Positions 34,595 through 42,456 are shown, counted from the stretch's first letter. The stretch is DNA of 64,000 nucleotides from Candidatus Eremiobacterota bacterium (GCA_019240525.1 JAFAYE010000001.1:2329300-2393299); one strand, 5' to 3'. Notes: generated from the letters alone by a model not told the origin. A program made the numbers and translations.

Positions 34595-34618
34595 CTAAGG
34601 AGCCTGTAGGGCTCTTAG
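34595..34618. terminator. Hairpin between convergent genes
   Basis: CTAAGgAGCC / GGCTCTTAG forms a 9-bp stem with one bulge and a five-base loop, sitting between the end of the MBL gene and the pyrE stop codon, which it partly overlaps. No T-run follows, so termination is only suggested by position. Confidence 0.4.
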
Positions 34619-35145
34619 TTCTCCGTCTTCGGGTCGTCGGAGGGCAGCGAGAATTGGATAATCGCGCGTACCGGCGCGAGGCCGCGGCTAATCACTGCGT
34701 AGGGCGTTACGGTCAATCCTAGCTCGCGCAGACGCGTCGCCGCGGCGAGCAAATCGTGCCCGTTCGTGACGACGTCCTCAAGCAACAAGACGTGTTGACC
34801 AGCGCTGTACGGCCCTTCCACGTAATCATTGGCGAAGGCGCCGTACGCTTTGGGCTTCTTTCGTACGGCGACCATTGGAATGCCCGTCAGTTGCGAGACG
34901 GCGGTCGCGATGACGACCCCACCGAGTTCGGTGCCGGCGACCAGGTCGGGACGAACGTCCGCGATGATCGGCGCGAAGAGCCGCGCGATGCGCCGCAACA
35001 CGTGCGGATCGGAGAAGAGCCGAAACTTGTCGATATAGTAATCGCTTCGCGCGCCTCCGGCCAGAACATAGTCGCCGCGGGTCAATGCTCGCTCGGCAAT
35101 GATCTTGCGCAACCACGTCAGCTCGCTGAGCCCTAGATGCTCCAT
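34615..35145 (-). CDS. pyrE: Orotate phosphoribosyltransferase
   Basis: 176 residues from the ATG at 35145; an ATG at 35160 is an alternative with deeper overlap. Features are GDYVLAGGARSDYYIDKF, LVAGTELGGVVIATA, VRKKPKAYG and the PRPP loop VLLLEDVVTNGHDLLAAA. It makes OMP from orotate and PRPP in pyrimidine synthesis. The start overlaps the end of the solute-binding lipoprotein gene, and it ends the long minus-strand operon that begins with the ECF sigma factor at 41830. No other pyr gene is nearby. Confidence 0.92.
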   Translation of the reverse strand: MEHLGLSELTWLRKIIAERALTRGDYVLAGGARSDYYIDKFRLFSDPHVLRRIARLFAPIIADVRPDLVAGTELGGVVIATAVSQLTGIPMVAVRKKPKAYGAFANDYVEGPYSAGQHVLLLEDVVTNGHDLLAAATRLRELGLTVTPYAVISRGLAPVRAIIQFSLPSDDPKTEN

Positions 35146-36776
35146 TGCCACGCGTTCCATGATTCGACGACGGGATTCGGATCGAAGCCTCGAAAGTCGA
35201 CGCTCACGGGCTCCATCTGGCGCAGCCAATAGACGAAGAGGGCGGGATTGTCGCGCATGAGCAGCTCGGCGATCCGATCGTAGGCCGATTTTCGCGAGGC
35301 CCGATCGTAGCGCGTTAGAGCGATTCGTTGGGCGACTTGCATCTGGGGATCGCAATAGCGCGAATAGTTGTAGCCCCCCGGCGGAAAGTTTTCGCACGTG
35401 AACTGGGTGCTATCGTCGGGATCGACGCCTGCATACCATCCGCTCACCGACATGTCGAATTTACCGAGCTGGAGAATGCCTCCCATTCCGGCTGGAGCAA
35501 AGAGCACGTCGGCGGGATACGATTTTATTTCGGAATCGATGCCTGCTTCGCGAAGCATCGCCTGCACCTCGAGTGCCTCACGTCTCCTGGTAACGCTCGA
35601 ATTGTTCGTCACGATGACGAGGGTGAGCGGCTCTCCGTCCTTGCGCATGATTCCGTCCGGCCCCGGGCTCCAGCCCGCTTCGCGCAGGAGGGCGCGTGCC
35701 TCGGCAGGGTCGTGCGGGTAGTTACGGATCTGTGGATTATAGGCCCACATCCAATTCGGAATGTCGGTCGTGGCCACGCTTTGCGTCCCGAACGCTAGGG
35801 TTCGCACAAGCTCGGATTTATCAACGGCGTAGGCAATGGCGCGACGCACGCGCGGATCTGCCAGAAGAGGCCGGCTCACGTTGAATTGGACGTAGGAGTA
35901 GCCGTTGACGTTGACCCAAACGATGCGAATGTCGCGGACCGAACGCAACGTCTGGTAGTTCTCGATCGATGCCTGGAAGATGAAGTCAATAGCATGAGTG
36001 CGCAGCAAGTTAATCGCCGTGTCCTCGTCGGGAACGGTCTTAACTACGACCTGATCCAGCGCCGGCCGTCCCATAAAAAAACCGTCGTTTCGCGTTAACG
36101 ATATGTGGTCTCCGCGGGACCAGGCGGCAAATTTGAACGGGCCATCGCTGACGGCGGGCTTGCTATTGAACGCAAGCTGATTAATATTCGGATAGGCGGC
36201 GAGCACGTGGGCGGGCGCCACCATATACGGCTGGTCGCTTTCGGCAAAGAACGTATCGACGAACGGTGCGAACGGTCGTTTCAAGTGCACGACGAGCGTG
36301 AGAGGATTCGGCGTGTCGGCGGCAGCGACGTCGTCGTACCCGTGACGAGAAATCACGTCGTTGTTTGGATTCATAATCGCCTGCCACGACCACTGAACGT
36401 CCCGTGAAGTTACCGGCACGCCGTCGGTCCATCGAACGCCCCGGCGAAGATGATACGTAATCGTGCGGCCGTCTCGACTTATCCCTCCATTGGCTTGCGT
36501 CGGAACCTGCGCTGCCAGCATCGGCAATGGATTGCCCTTCGAATCGGCCGTGACCAGCGGTTCGAACATGAGGCGATCGACAAAAACATCGGCGGTGTCG
36601 GAGTTGAGTAACGGATTGAGCGTCTTGATATCGGTCGCGATTGCTATGCGCAGCACGCCGGCCTGCGTCCAGGAATGCCGCATCGACCCCATTCCGCTCG
36701 TGACTTTCGTGCACCCCGCAAGAATTGCCGCACAGGCCAATCCCGAAAAGACGCGGCCGGCGCGAGACCCGGTCAC
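35133..36776 (-). CDS. Peptide/nickel-type ABC transporter solute-binding lipoprotein (family 5), second copy
   Basis: 547 residues, GTG start sharing one base with the stop of the EF-G2 gene. The lipobox is LAGC at about 19-22. Family-5 features are LRIAIATDIKTLNPLLN, LMFEPLVTADSKGNPLPML, GRTITYHLRRGVRWTDGVPVTSRDVQWSW, VSDGPFKFAAWSRGD and VRRAIAYAVDKSELV. It is paralogous in layout to the protein at 31231 but clearly diverged. Again there is no permease or ATPase gene next to it. Its place between a translation GTPase and pyrE gives no functional hint. Confidence 0.88.
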   Translation of the reverse strand: MTGSRAGRVFSGLACAAILAGCTKVTSGMGSMRHSWTQAGVLRIAIATDIKTLNPLLNSDTADVFVDRLMFEPLVTADSKGNPLPMLAAQVPTQANGGISRDGRTITYHLRRGVRWTDGVPVTSRDVQWSWQAIMNPNNDVISRHGYDDVAAADTPNPLTLVVHLKRPFAPFVDTFFAESDQPYMVAPAHVLAAYPNINQLAFNSKPAVSDGPFKFAAWSRGDHISLTRNDGFFMGRPALDQVVVKTVPDEDTAINLLRTHAIDFIFQASIENYQTLRSVRDIRIVWVNVNGYSYVQFNVSRPLLADPRVRRAIAYAVDKSELVRTLAFGTQSVATTDIPNWMWAYNPQIRNYPHDPAEARALLREAGWSPGPDGIMRKDGEPLTLVIVTNNSSVTRRREALEVQAMLREAGIDSEIKSYPADVLFAPAGMGGILQLGKFDMSVSGWYAGVDPDDSTQFTCENFPPGGYNYSRYCDPQMQVAQRIALTRYDRASRKSAYDRIAELLMRDNPALFVYWLRQMEPVSVDFRGFDPNPVVESWNAWQWSI

Positions 36777-38815
36777 TACACCGCAGCTTTGGGAGCGGTG
36801 CGTCCACCCGGCACGGGATCGTAACGCTCGTGGCGCCAGCTATACGTGCCCAGTCCCTGTGTTGCCGTGCGTAACTCCGTGATGTAGCGCGAAAGCTCGA
36901 CGGCCGGGACGTACGCTTCGACGACGTCGAGACCCGGCTTTTCTGCAGGATTCATCCCCAAAATCTGTCCGCGCTTGCCGGTAAGCTGCTGAAGGACGGT
37001 CGACGTATAGATCGTCGGAACGGTGACGGTCACGTACGCGATCGGTTCGAGGACGACGGGATTACATTTGGGCAGAGCTTCGCGGACTCCCATTCCGGCC
37101 GCGGTCTTAAAGGACTGCTCGCTCGAATCGACGTCGTGGTATTGACCATCGAAGAGCGTGACGTGCAAATCGGTGACGGGATAACCGCTCGATCCGTGCG
37201 AGAGCGCTTCGCGCACGCCTTTTTCAACGGCCGGAATGAACTGACGAGGAACGACGCCGCCGACGATCTTCTCGTCGAAGCTGACACCGGTGCCGCGCTC
37301 GCGCGGTTCGAAGCGCAGCCAAACGTCGCCGAACTGACCGTGACCGCCGGTTTGATGTTTGTACCGCGAATGAATTTCGGTACCACCAGTGATCGTCTCT
37401 TGATACGGGATCGTCGGCGCGGCGGTTTCGACTTCGACCTTGTACTTGCGCGCGAGCCGTTCGACCGCAATAGAAACGTGCTGTTCGCCGCGACCCAGCA
37501 AGAGCAACTCGTGCGTTACGTCGGCTCGCTCGAGGCGCAAGGCTGGATCCTCGTCGACGATCCGGGCGAGCATCTGCGAGATTTTTGCTTCGTCAATGCG
37601 CTCTTTTGGCTTGATCGCGACGGCAAAAACCGGCTCGGCGACGGTCACGCGCGGCAGCAGAACCTTATGGCCGATCGACGTCAGCGTGTCACCGGTCGAA
37701 ACCGATTCCAACCGGGCCAACGCCACGATGCTGCCGGGACCGCTCTCGCCGATTGGCTCTTGTTTCTTGCCCTGGAGCCGGTAAAGACCGCCAAGTCGCA
37801 CCTTCTCATCGCCCTTGCTGGTATTGCTCAGCGTGGCATCGGCTTTGATCGTGCCGCAGAGCACGCGCGCAATCGAGACTTTCCCGCTCTGCGGATGGAT
37901 CGCGGTTTTGATGACGCGCGCTACGACGGGCGAACCGGGGTCGGGCGCAATGGGCCGCCCCTCCGCATCGGGATGCGGCGCTTGCGCCGGGGATGGAAAC
38001 CACTTCTCGATGGCACGAACGAGTGCCGCAACGCCCGCGCCGGCGCCCCCCGCGGCAACCAAGACCGGTACGACTTGGTCGTGCGCGCATTCGCTGCACA
38101 AATCGCGATCGATCTCTTCGATCGGCGGTTCCACGCCTTCGAGCAGTTCCTCCATCAGATGATCGTCGAAATCGGCCATCGCTTCGAGCAGCTCGACGTG
38201 CAAGCGCCGAGCTTCGTCGTGCAAATCGTCGGGAATCGTCTCTTCGGTTTCGCCGGCATCGCCCGCGAAACGGTATGCGGTCATGTGCGCGAGATCGACG
38301 TACCCCTCAAAGCGCTCCGCGCTGCCCATCGGAAGTTGTTCGGCGACGACGTGCCGTCCATACGCACGCTGGAGCGCGGTCAATGTCTGCGCAAAATCGG
38401 CCCCGGGGCGGTCCATTTTATTGACGACGAAGATATGCGGCATCTTCCTCGATTCGAGATGCTCGACGATCATTTGCGTTTGCACGATTCGCCCAGGATC
38501 GGCTTCAACGACGACCACGGCCGCATCCACCCCTGCGAGCGCTTGTCGCGTTTCCTCGAAAAAATCGACGAAGCCCGGCGCGTCGACGATCGTGATGTCA
38601 ATGCCGTCGGCGGCCGTGTGCGCGAGGCCGATCGTGGTTGACTGAAGATGAGCCGCGTCTTCGGGCTCGTGATCGGTGACGGTCGTGCCGTCAGCGATCG
38701 AGCCACGCCGTCCGATGGCGCCCGTATAAGCGAGAATCGCCTCAACCAGCGTGGTCTTTCCCGCGTGATGCGGTCCTACGAAAGCGATATTCCGCAGGCG
38801 ATCGATGTCCGCCAA
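36776..38815 (-). CDS. Elongation factor G-like GTPase (EF-G2/FusA2 type)
   Basis: 679 residues, TTG start after an AAGGGG site. G-domain motifs are FVGPHHAGKTTL (G1), DAPGFVDF (G3) and NKMDRP (G4). The switch I segment LQSTTIGLAHTA replaces the RGITI of canonical EF-G. Domains II-V follow (IHSRYKHQTGGHGQFGDVWLRFEP and NPAEKPGLDVVEAYVPAVELSRYITELRTATQGLGTYSWRHERYDPVP). EF-G2 proteins bind ribosomes but usually do not replace EF-G in translocation; the role is unsettled. It lies 29 nt after the PHP-tail gene in the sigma-factor operon, so it could be co-expressed under stress. Confidence 0.88.
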   Translation of the reverse strand: MADIDRLRNIAFVGPHHAGKTTLVEAILAYTGAIGRRGSIADGTTVTDHEPEDAAHLQSTTIGLAHTAADGIDITIVDAPGFVDFFEETRQALAGVDAAVVVVEADPGRIVQTQMIVEHLESRKMPHIFVVNKMDRPGADFAQTLTALQRAYGRHVVAEQLPMGSAERFEGYVDLAHMTAYRFAGDAGETEETIPDDLHDEARRLHVELLEAMADFDDHLMEELLEGVEPPIEEIDRDLCSECAHDQVVPVLVAAGGAGAGVAALVRAIEKWFPSPAQAPHPDAEGRPIAPDPGSPVVARVIKTAIHPQSGKVSIARVLCGTIKADATLSNTSKGDEKVRLGGLYRLQGKKQEPIGESGPGSIVALARLESVSTGDTLTSIGHKVLLPRVTVAEPVFAVAIKPKERIDEAKISQMLARIVDEDPALRLERADVTHELLLLGRGEQHVSIAVERLARKYKVEVETAAPTIPYQETITGGTEIHSRYKHQTGGHGQFGDVWLRFEPRERGTGVSFDEKIVGGVVPRQFIPAVEKGVREALSHGSSGYPVTDLHVTLFDGQYHDVDSSEQSFKTAAGMGVREALPKCNPVVLEPIAYVTVTVPTIYTSTVLQQLTGKRGQILGMNPAEKPGLDVVEAYVPAVELSRYITELRTATQGLGTYSWRHERYDPVPGGRTAPKAAV

Positions 38816-38844
38816 TCTCTATCCCCTTTGAAAGTCCGGCTTTG

Positions 38845-40425
38845 CTAGCGGCGCTTTGCCGCTGATTTCTTCTTTTTAACGCCTTTCTTGGCGCTAGTTT
38901 TGGCACTCTTTTTGATCGCGCTCTTCTTGAGCGCGCTTTTTCTATGGGTGCTTTTCTTGATCGCGGGCGCCTTGCGCTGCGGCTTTTTCTTGGCAGTTGC
39001 CTTCTTGGCCGTTGCGAAACGCGCCGGTTTTGTTGCGCCGCGCGAGCGCGACGGTTGCTTGCGCGCGGGAACCTTTTGCGTGGTTGCTTTTCGCGTCGCC
39101 GCCGCACGCGGGGGTCGCTTTCGAGCGGGCGCTTTCGGCGCTTTGGCACTCGGTTTTTTCTTTGGCGCGGGCGCCGGCTTCGCGATTCGAGCGGCTTTCG
39201 CGTTCTTGGCCGACGATGACGATTCGGCAGTTCGGCGCGAGGTGCTCGGTTTTGGCGGCGGCGACGGCGGCCGCTTTGAGGCGCGACCTGAGGTGGTCGC
39301 GCGCTTTTTCGGCCCAGTATCACGGGCCGACCGAGTGCCGGAGCGGGATGGAACGCGCTCGGCTTCTTCTGGCAGGCCTAGCTCCGCGCGGCTCAATCCG
39401 GTAATGCTGCTGCCCGGCGCGCTTGGCTGACGGTGCGCTTGCTGCTGCGCCTCGAGATGTTCGCGGGTCGCGCGCAACGCGACGCGCGCCAAGCGGCCGG
39501 CGACCGGGAAAACGATTTCGTTCACGCGCGCATCGTCGAGGAGCTTGAGCACGGCGTCAAAACCGTTGCCTTGATCCTTTGGGCTGTGAGCATCCGAACC
39601 GATCGCAATGCCGACGCCGCGAGCCCTTGCCTTGCGAATCAAGCGCGCGTTGGCATCGAGATATTTCTTCTTCCGATCGTCGGGGTGATCCCGATAAAGA
39701 AAGCGCGTGCTGATTTCGACCGCTAAGCCGCGCCGATGTGCCACGTCGAGCATGCGGTCTTCGTGCTCGTCAAGCTTTTTCTGGGTCGGCCAGCGGCCGA
39801 ACGTTGACGGACCGTAGAAATGCCCCACGACATGCGTCGGAAGCTTTTCGAGGTCGTCAAGGAGCTTGGCCATGTAGAGGTCCCAGAGTTGGTCCGCACC
39901 GACGACCTCGTGCAGCGCGACGAACTCTTCGTTGTCGAACGGCCACGGCCAGTCGCCGCCCTTCTCCGGGTGTTGAATCGGAACGAAGTGCACGGATCGG
40001 ATGATTCCATCGGGACGCATGGCGTCCACGATATTTTGAGCGTCGGGGCGGGCGCGGGGATCGTTATCCATCTCCGCGCCAATCGAGAAGCGCATGCCTC
40101 GACGCAGGCCCTCTGAAACAATCGCCGCGTGCGCGATGTCCACGCCGGCGGTCTCAGCGGCGCCGAGCAAGTCGCCGGCTTGCGCGAGCTTGAGTGCGCG
40201 ACGGACCGTATTGACCGCGCCCGGATCTTCAAACGTCAGGTAGTTAGCGTGATCGGCGACCATGAGGAAGCGTGGAGAGCTGCGCCGGCACGCGTGGTAA
40301 AACCATAGGAAGAGCATTCGCGCTGAATACGCGATCGGTCGTTCCTCGGAGAAAGGACGATGTTCGCCCTTGGCGTGCCCGTGAACGTCGGGAATCGCCG
40401 CGATTCTGGGGTCCGGGGTCGCCAC
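38845..40425 (-). CDS. PHP-domain phosphoesterase with histone-H1-like Lys/Ala/Pro-rich C-terminal tail
   Basis: 526 residues, GTG start. Residues 1-320 are a PHP domain with all metal ligands visible: PDVHGHAKGEH, VADHANYL, GAEMDND, SVHFVPI, VVGHFYG, VEIST and GSDAHSPKD. These domains hydrolyse phosphate esters (histidinol phosphatase) or act as nucleases or proofreading units in DNA polymerases. From about residue 345 to the end runs a strongly basic, low-complexity tail of KKSA, KKA, RKAP and PKKK units like histone H1 or mycobacterial HupB tails, expected to bind nucleic acid. It follows the anti-sigma-Ogt gene by 18 nt. A DNA-damage role is plausible inference. Confidence 0.82.
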   Translation of the reverse strand: MATPDPRIAAIPDVHGHAKGEHRPFSEERPIAYSARMLFLWFYHACRRSSPRFLMVADHANYLTFEDPGAVNTVRRALKLAQAGDLLGAAETAGVDIAHAAIVSEGLRRGMRFSIGAEMDNDPRARPDAQNIVDAMRPDGIIRSVHFVPIQHPEKGGDWPWPFDNEEFVALHEVVGADQLWDLYMAKLLDDLEKLPTHVVGHFYGPSTFGRWPTQKKLDEHEDRMLDVAHRRGLAVEISTRFLYRDHPDDRKKKYLDANARLIRKARARGVGIAIGSDAHSPKDQGNGFDAVLKLLDDARVNEIVFPVAGRLARVALRATREHLEAQQQAHRQPSAPGSSITGLSRAELGLPEEAERVPSRSGTRSARDTGPKKRATTSGRASKRPPSPPPKPSTSRRTAESSSSAKNAKAARIAKPAPAPKKKPSAKAPKAPARKRPPRAAATRKATTQKVPARKQPSRSRGATKPARFATAKKATAKKKPQRKAPAIKKSTHRKSALKKSAIKKSAKTSAKKGVKKKKSAAKRR

Positions 40426-40443
40426 GTTCGCTAAGGTTGGCGT

Positions 40444-41175
40444 CTAGCCCCGGTAGCCCTCCATTTTCAGAATTCGAGCTTTCATTTCGAGTCCGTAGTA
40501 GTAGTCATGCAGATCGCCGGATGAGTCGACCACGCGATGACAAGGGAAGAGAAATGGAAGCGGATTACGCGCCATGACGCGCCCGACCGCACGAGCCGCC
40601 TTCGGCCGACCGATTTGCGTTGCAACCCAGGCGTACGACCGCACTTCGCCGGGGGGGATGCGGGCTGCCGCGCGCAGCACCGACTGTTCGAAGGGCGTCA
40701 GGTCGCTGATATCGATAAGGGCATCGTCGAGTTTCCAGGTGTCGAAGAAACGGTCGAGCGCGCGAACCAGCCAAGGCGGCGCCTCGCCGGGAACGACCCG
40801 CCGATGCAGCCGGCGTTCGGCGCGTGCGACGATCTCCTCGAGCGCTTGTCCGGTATCGAGCGATACGTAGGCGATGCGTTCCGACTTGAGACCGACGTAA
40901 AGCCGGCCAACCGGAGTCGTCAGCGCCGCCAAAACCAGCGGCGGATACTGCGTTCCCTTCAAGGTGGCGATGTGCTGAACGACCTTCTTTGCGAAGTCGC
41001 AGGACGGTTCGGGAGGCGGCAGGCATGAGAGGCAGTACGCAACACCCTCGTACTGCTCGTACATTGCTTGGCACGAAGGGCAGGACCGAAGGTGGCTATG
41101 GACGGTCTCCTTGAGCGATGTTTGGCACTCACCGCGGAGCTCGTCCCACAAAGCCTCAACGTCACGACAACGCAT
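40444..41175 (-). CDS. Anti-sigma zinc-finger domain fused to O6-alkylguanine-DNA alkyltransferase (Ogt)
   Basis: 243 residues from the ATG at 41175; an ATG at 41199 is also possible. Residues 1-45 form a zf-HC2 anti-sigma domain with the zinc motif His28-x3-Cys32-x2-Cys35. Residues 80-145 are the Ogt N-domain (TTPVGRLYVGL). Residues 160-243 are the catalytic domain: PFEQSVLRAAARIPPGEVRSY, PKAARAVG with the Arg finger at 195, PCHRVV with acceptor Cys212, and KARILKMEG with the supporting Glu239. All residues needed for alkyl transfer look intact. It overlaps the ECF sigma gene by 14 bp and is cytoplasmic. It probably holds the sigma factor and senses DNA alkylation; that link is inference. 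Confidence 0.88.
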   Translation of the reverse strand: MRCRDVEALWDELRGECQTSLKETVHSHLRSCPSCQAMYEQYEGVAYCLSCLPPPEPSCDFAKKVVQHIATLKGTQYPPLVLAALTTPVGRLYVGLKSERIAYVSLDTGQALEEIVARAERRLHRRVVPGEAPPWLVRALDRFFDTWKLDDALIDISDLTPFEQSVLRAAARIPPGEVRSYAWVATQIGRPKAARAVGRVMARNPLPFLFPCHRVVDSSGDLHDYYYGLEMKARILKMEGYRG

Positions 41176-41830
41176 GTTGGGGGACTCCTTCAGGAACAAA
41201 ACGGCCGATTTGCGGACCGAGGATGCGTCGCAGGATGCGCACCGCCCGATGGACGTGAGATTTCACCGTGCCGATCGGCTGATTGAGAATCTCGGCGATC
41301 TCGGGATGACTGCGCCCCTCGATGAAGCGCAAGGTTGCGGCCGCACGCAAGTGCATCGGCAACTGCAAGAGCGCCCGCTCGACCAGGGCGATGTCGGTGT
41401 TTTGCTCGACGATCGCTTCGGGCTGTGGCGGCCCTTCGTGCGACTCGCGCAGAATCGCGTCAGGATCGGCGAGCGCATCGAGCGCCACATTCGAAGGACG
41501 TTTGCCGCGCAGACGGTTACGCGTCACATTGAGAGTAATCGTGTAGAGCCATGGCTGCAGCCGAAGATCGGCACGTTGTCCGGACGACATTTTGCCAAGC
41601 GCGCGGTACGCGCGAACGAACGCATCCTGAACGATCTCTTCGGCGTCCTCGCGATTGCCGGTCATGCGCAGCGCGAAACCGTAGAGTCGGCGTTGGTACT
41701 CGTCGACAATCCTTTCGAAATTCGCCACGCTTGGCGCGGAATCGGCGGGACGCCGAACCGCCGCCCTGCGTCCGGGCGTCGTCGCTGATGGCACGTGTAC
41801 TCCCCGCAGGAGTGGCGCGAGCGCGCTCAT
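41162..41830 (-). CDS. ECF-type RNA polymerase sigma factor
   Basis: 222 residues. A 35-residue Arg/Pro-rich leader precedes region 2 (FERIVDEYQRRLYGFALRMTGNREDAEEIVQDAFVRAYRALG) and region 4 (LPMHLRAAATLRFIEGRSHPEIAEILNQPIGTVKSHVHRAVRILRRIL). No region 1.1 or 3 is present, so it is group IV. It is first in an operon with the anti-sigma-Ogt fusion, a PHP-tail protein, EF-G2, a solute-binding lipoprotein and pyrE. An AAGG lies 4 nt before the ATG. Autoregulation is expected but only faintly supported by the upstream sequence. Confidence 0.92.
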   Translation of the reverse strand: MSALAPLLRGVHVPSATTPGRRAAVRRPADSAPSVANFERIVDEYQRRLYGFALRMTGNREDAEEIVQDAFVRAYRALGKMSSGQRADLRLQPWLYTITLNVTRNRLRGKRPSNVALDALADPDAILRESHEGPPQPEAIVEQNTDIALVERALLQLPMHLRAAATLRFIEGRSHPEIAEILNQPIGTVKSHVHRAVRILRRILGPQIGRFVPEGVPQHALS

Positions 41831-41841
41831 ATACCTTACCC

Positions 41842-41869
41842 GACCACCGCTGCCAGGGCCGTGGTTTCA
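41842..41869 (-). promoter_or_regulatory. Speculative ECF-type promoter of the sigma-factor operon
   Basis: On the minus strand TGAAACC (41869-41863) is followed 18 nt later by GTC (41844-41842), just upstream of the sigma gene. This resembles the AAC/GTC core of many ECF promoters, but the elements are short and could be chance. Confidence 0.25.
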
Positions 41870-41967
41870 CGCGCACCCTAAAAATTCCTCAAGTGGTGTC
41901 GTCTTCTGCGTAAATTGAAGGCAGGGGTTTGAGGGCGCGCTCCTAAAGAATGGCCATGCCGCTTTTG

Positions 41968-41985
41968 TTCGGGCCGCAGCCCGAA
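41968..41985 (+). other. Perfect RNA hairpin in the 230-bp gene-free region
   Basis: TTCGGGC-CGCA-GCCCGAA is a perfect 7-bp stem with a 4-base loop, 11 bases before a strong terminator hairpin. Together they look like the 3' part of a small RNA or of an attenuated leader for the gene at 42064. The rest of 41831-42063 holds no gene I can support. An overlapping 31-codon reading frame (41950-42043) is possible but unproven. Confidence 0.5.
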
Positions 41986-41995
41986 GACTTTCGAC

Positions 41996-42035
41996 AAGCC
42001 GCTTTGCTCAGAAGGAGCCAAGCGGTTTTTGTTTT
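41996..42035 (+). terminator. Intrinsic terminator upstream of the gene at 42064
   Basis: AAGCCGCTT-T-GCTC / GAGC-C-AAGCGGTTT forms a 13-bp stem with one mismatch, one G-T pair at the base and a five-base loop (AGAAG), followed by TTTTTGTTTT. No plus-strand gene ends here, so it must terminate a short transcript started in the intergenic region, or act as an attenuator 29 nt ahead of the next start codon. Confidence 0.75.
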
Positions 42036-42063
42036 GCGGGCGTGATGAGGAAAGGTGCGTTTT

Positions 42064-42456
42064 ATGCAGCAAGCCATCGAGCCTACGGAAATTTCGCTGG
42101 ATGCGTACACAATGTGCAGCTTTTTGCCCGCAATCGACTCGGCACGCGCCATTCCGCTTGCGCTCATTGGGTACCGCCAAAGCGAGGATCCGTGGTTCGT
42201 GTGGCTCGTTCCGAAAGATGGGGTCGACCCAACGGGTTTAACGGAGGATCCGTACTACGCCAAAGTGCTGCGCGATCCGCACGGCTACTTTAAGAAGAAG
42301 CTCGCGAAGTACGTCGAGGAAACGGGGTGCGTGAAACGCGGCATCGAGATGCTCATCGACTGTCATCAGAACCACCTCGCGTTCACTCCGCTCACGGAGT
42401 TGCGGGAGCAACCGTTTCGTCACCCCTTACAAGTGGAGTTGGTGGGAGCGTTTTAG
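42064..42456 (+). CDS. Hypothetical soluble protein
   Basis: 130 residues. The ATG at 42064 follows GAGGAAAGG by 9 nt, which decides it over a GTG at 42055. The chain is acidic to neutral with aromatic-rich stretches (YRQSEDPWFVWLVPKDG, DPHGYFKKKLAKYVEE) and three cysteines; no membrane segment or known motif. An intrinsic terminator lies just upstream, so expression may be controlled by read-through. The 3' end overlaps a convergent exported-protein gene by 65 bp. Confidence 0.65.
   Translation: MQQAIEPTEISLDAYTMCSFLPAIDSARAIPLALIGYRQSEDPWFVWLVPKDGVDPTGLTEDPYYAKVLRDPHGYFKKKLAKYVEETGCVKRGIEMLIDCHQNHLAFTPLTELREQPFRHPLQVELVGAF

Noticed and set aside
37136-38641. A 501-codon open frame antisense to the EF-G2 gene
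   Set aside because: The minus strand encodes a full EF-G2 with all GTPase motifs; the antisense frame is Arg/His/Asp-rich with no motif, a common shadow in GC-rich coding DNA.
38845-39450. The Lys/Ala-rich tail as an assembly artefact or tandem DNA repeat
   Set aside because: The codons vary and the repeats are only at protein level; the frame stays open to a normal stop, so a real low-complexity tail is more likely.
41950-42043. A 31-codon plus-strand frame as a real gene
   Set aside because: No ribosome-binding site and it runs through two RNA hairpins; kept only as a possible leader peptide in the RNA finding.
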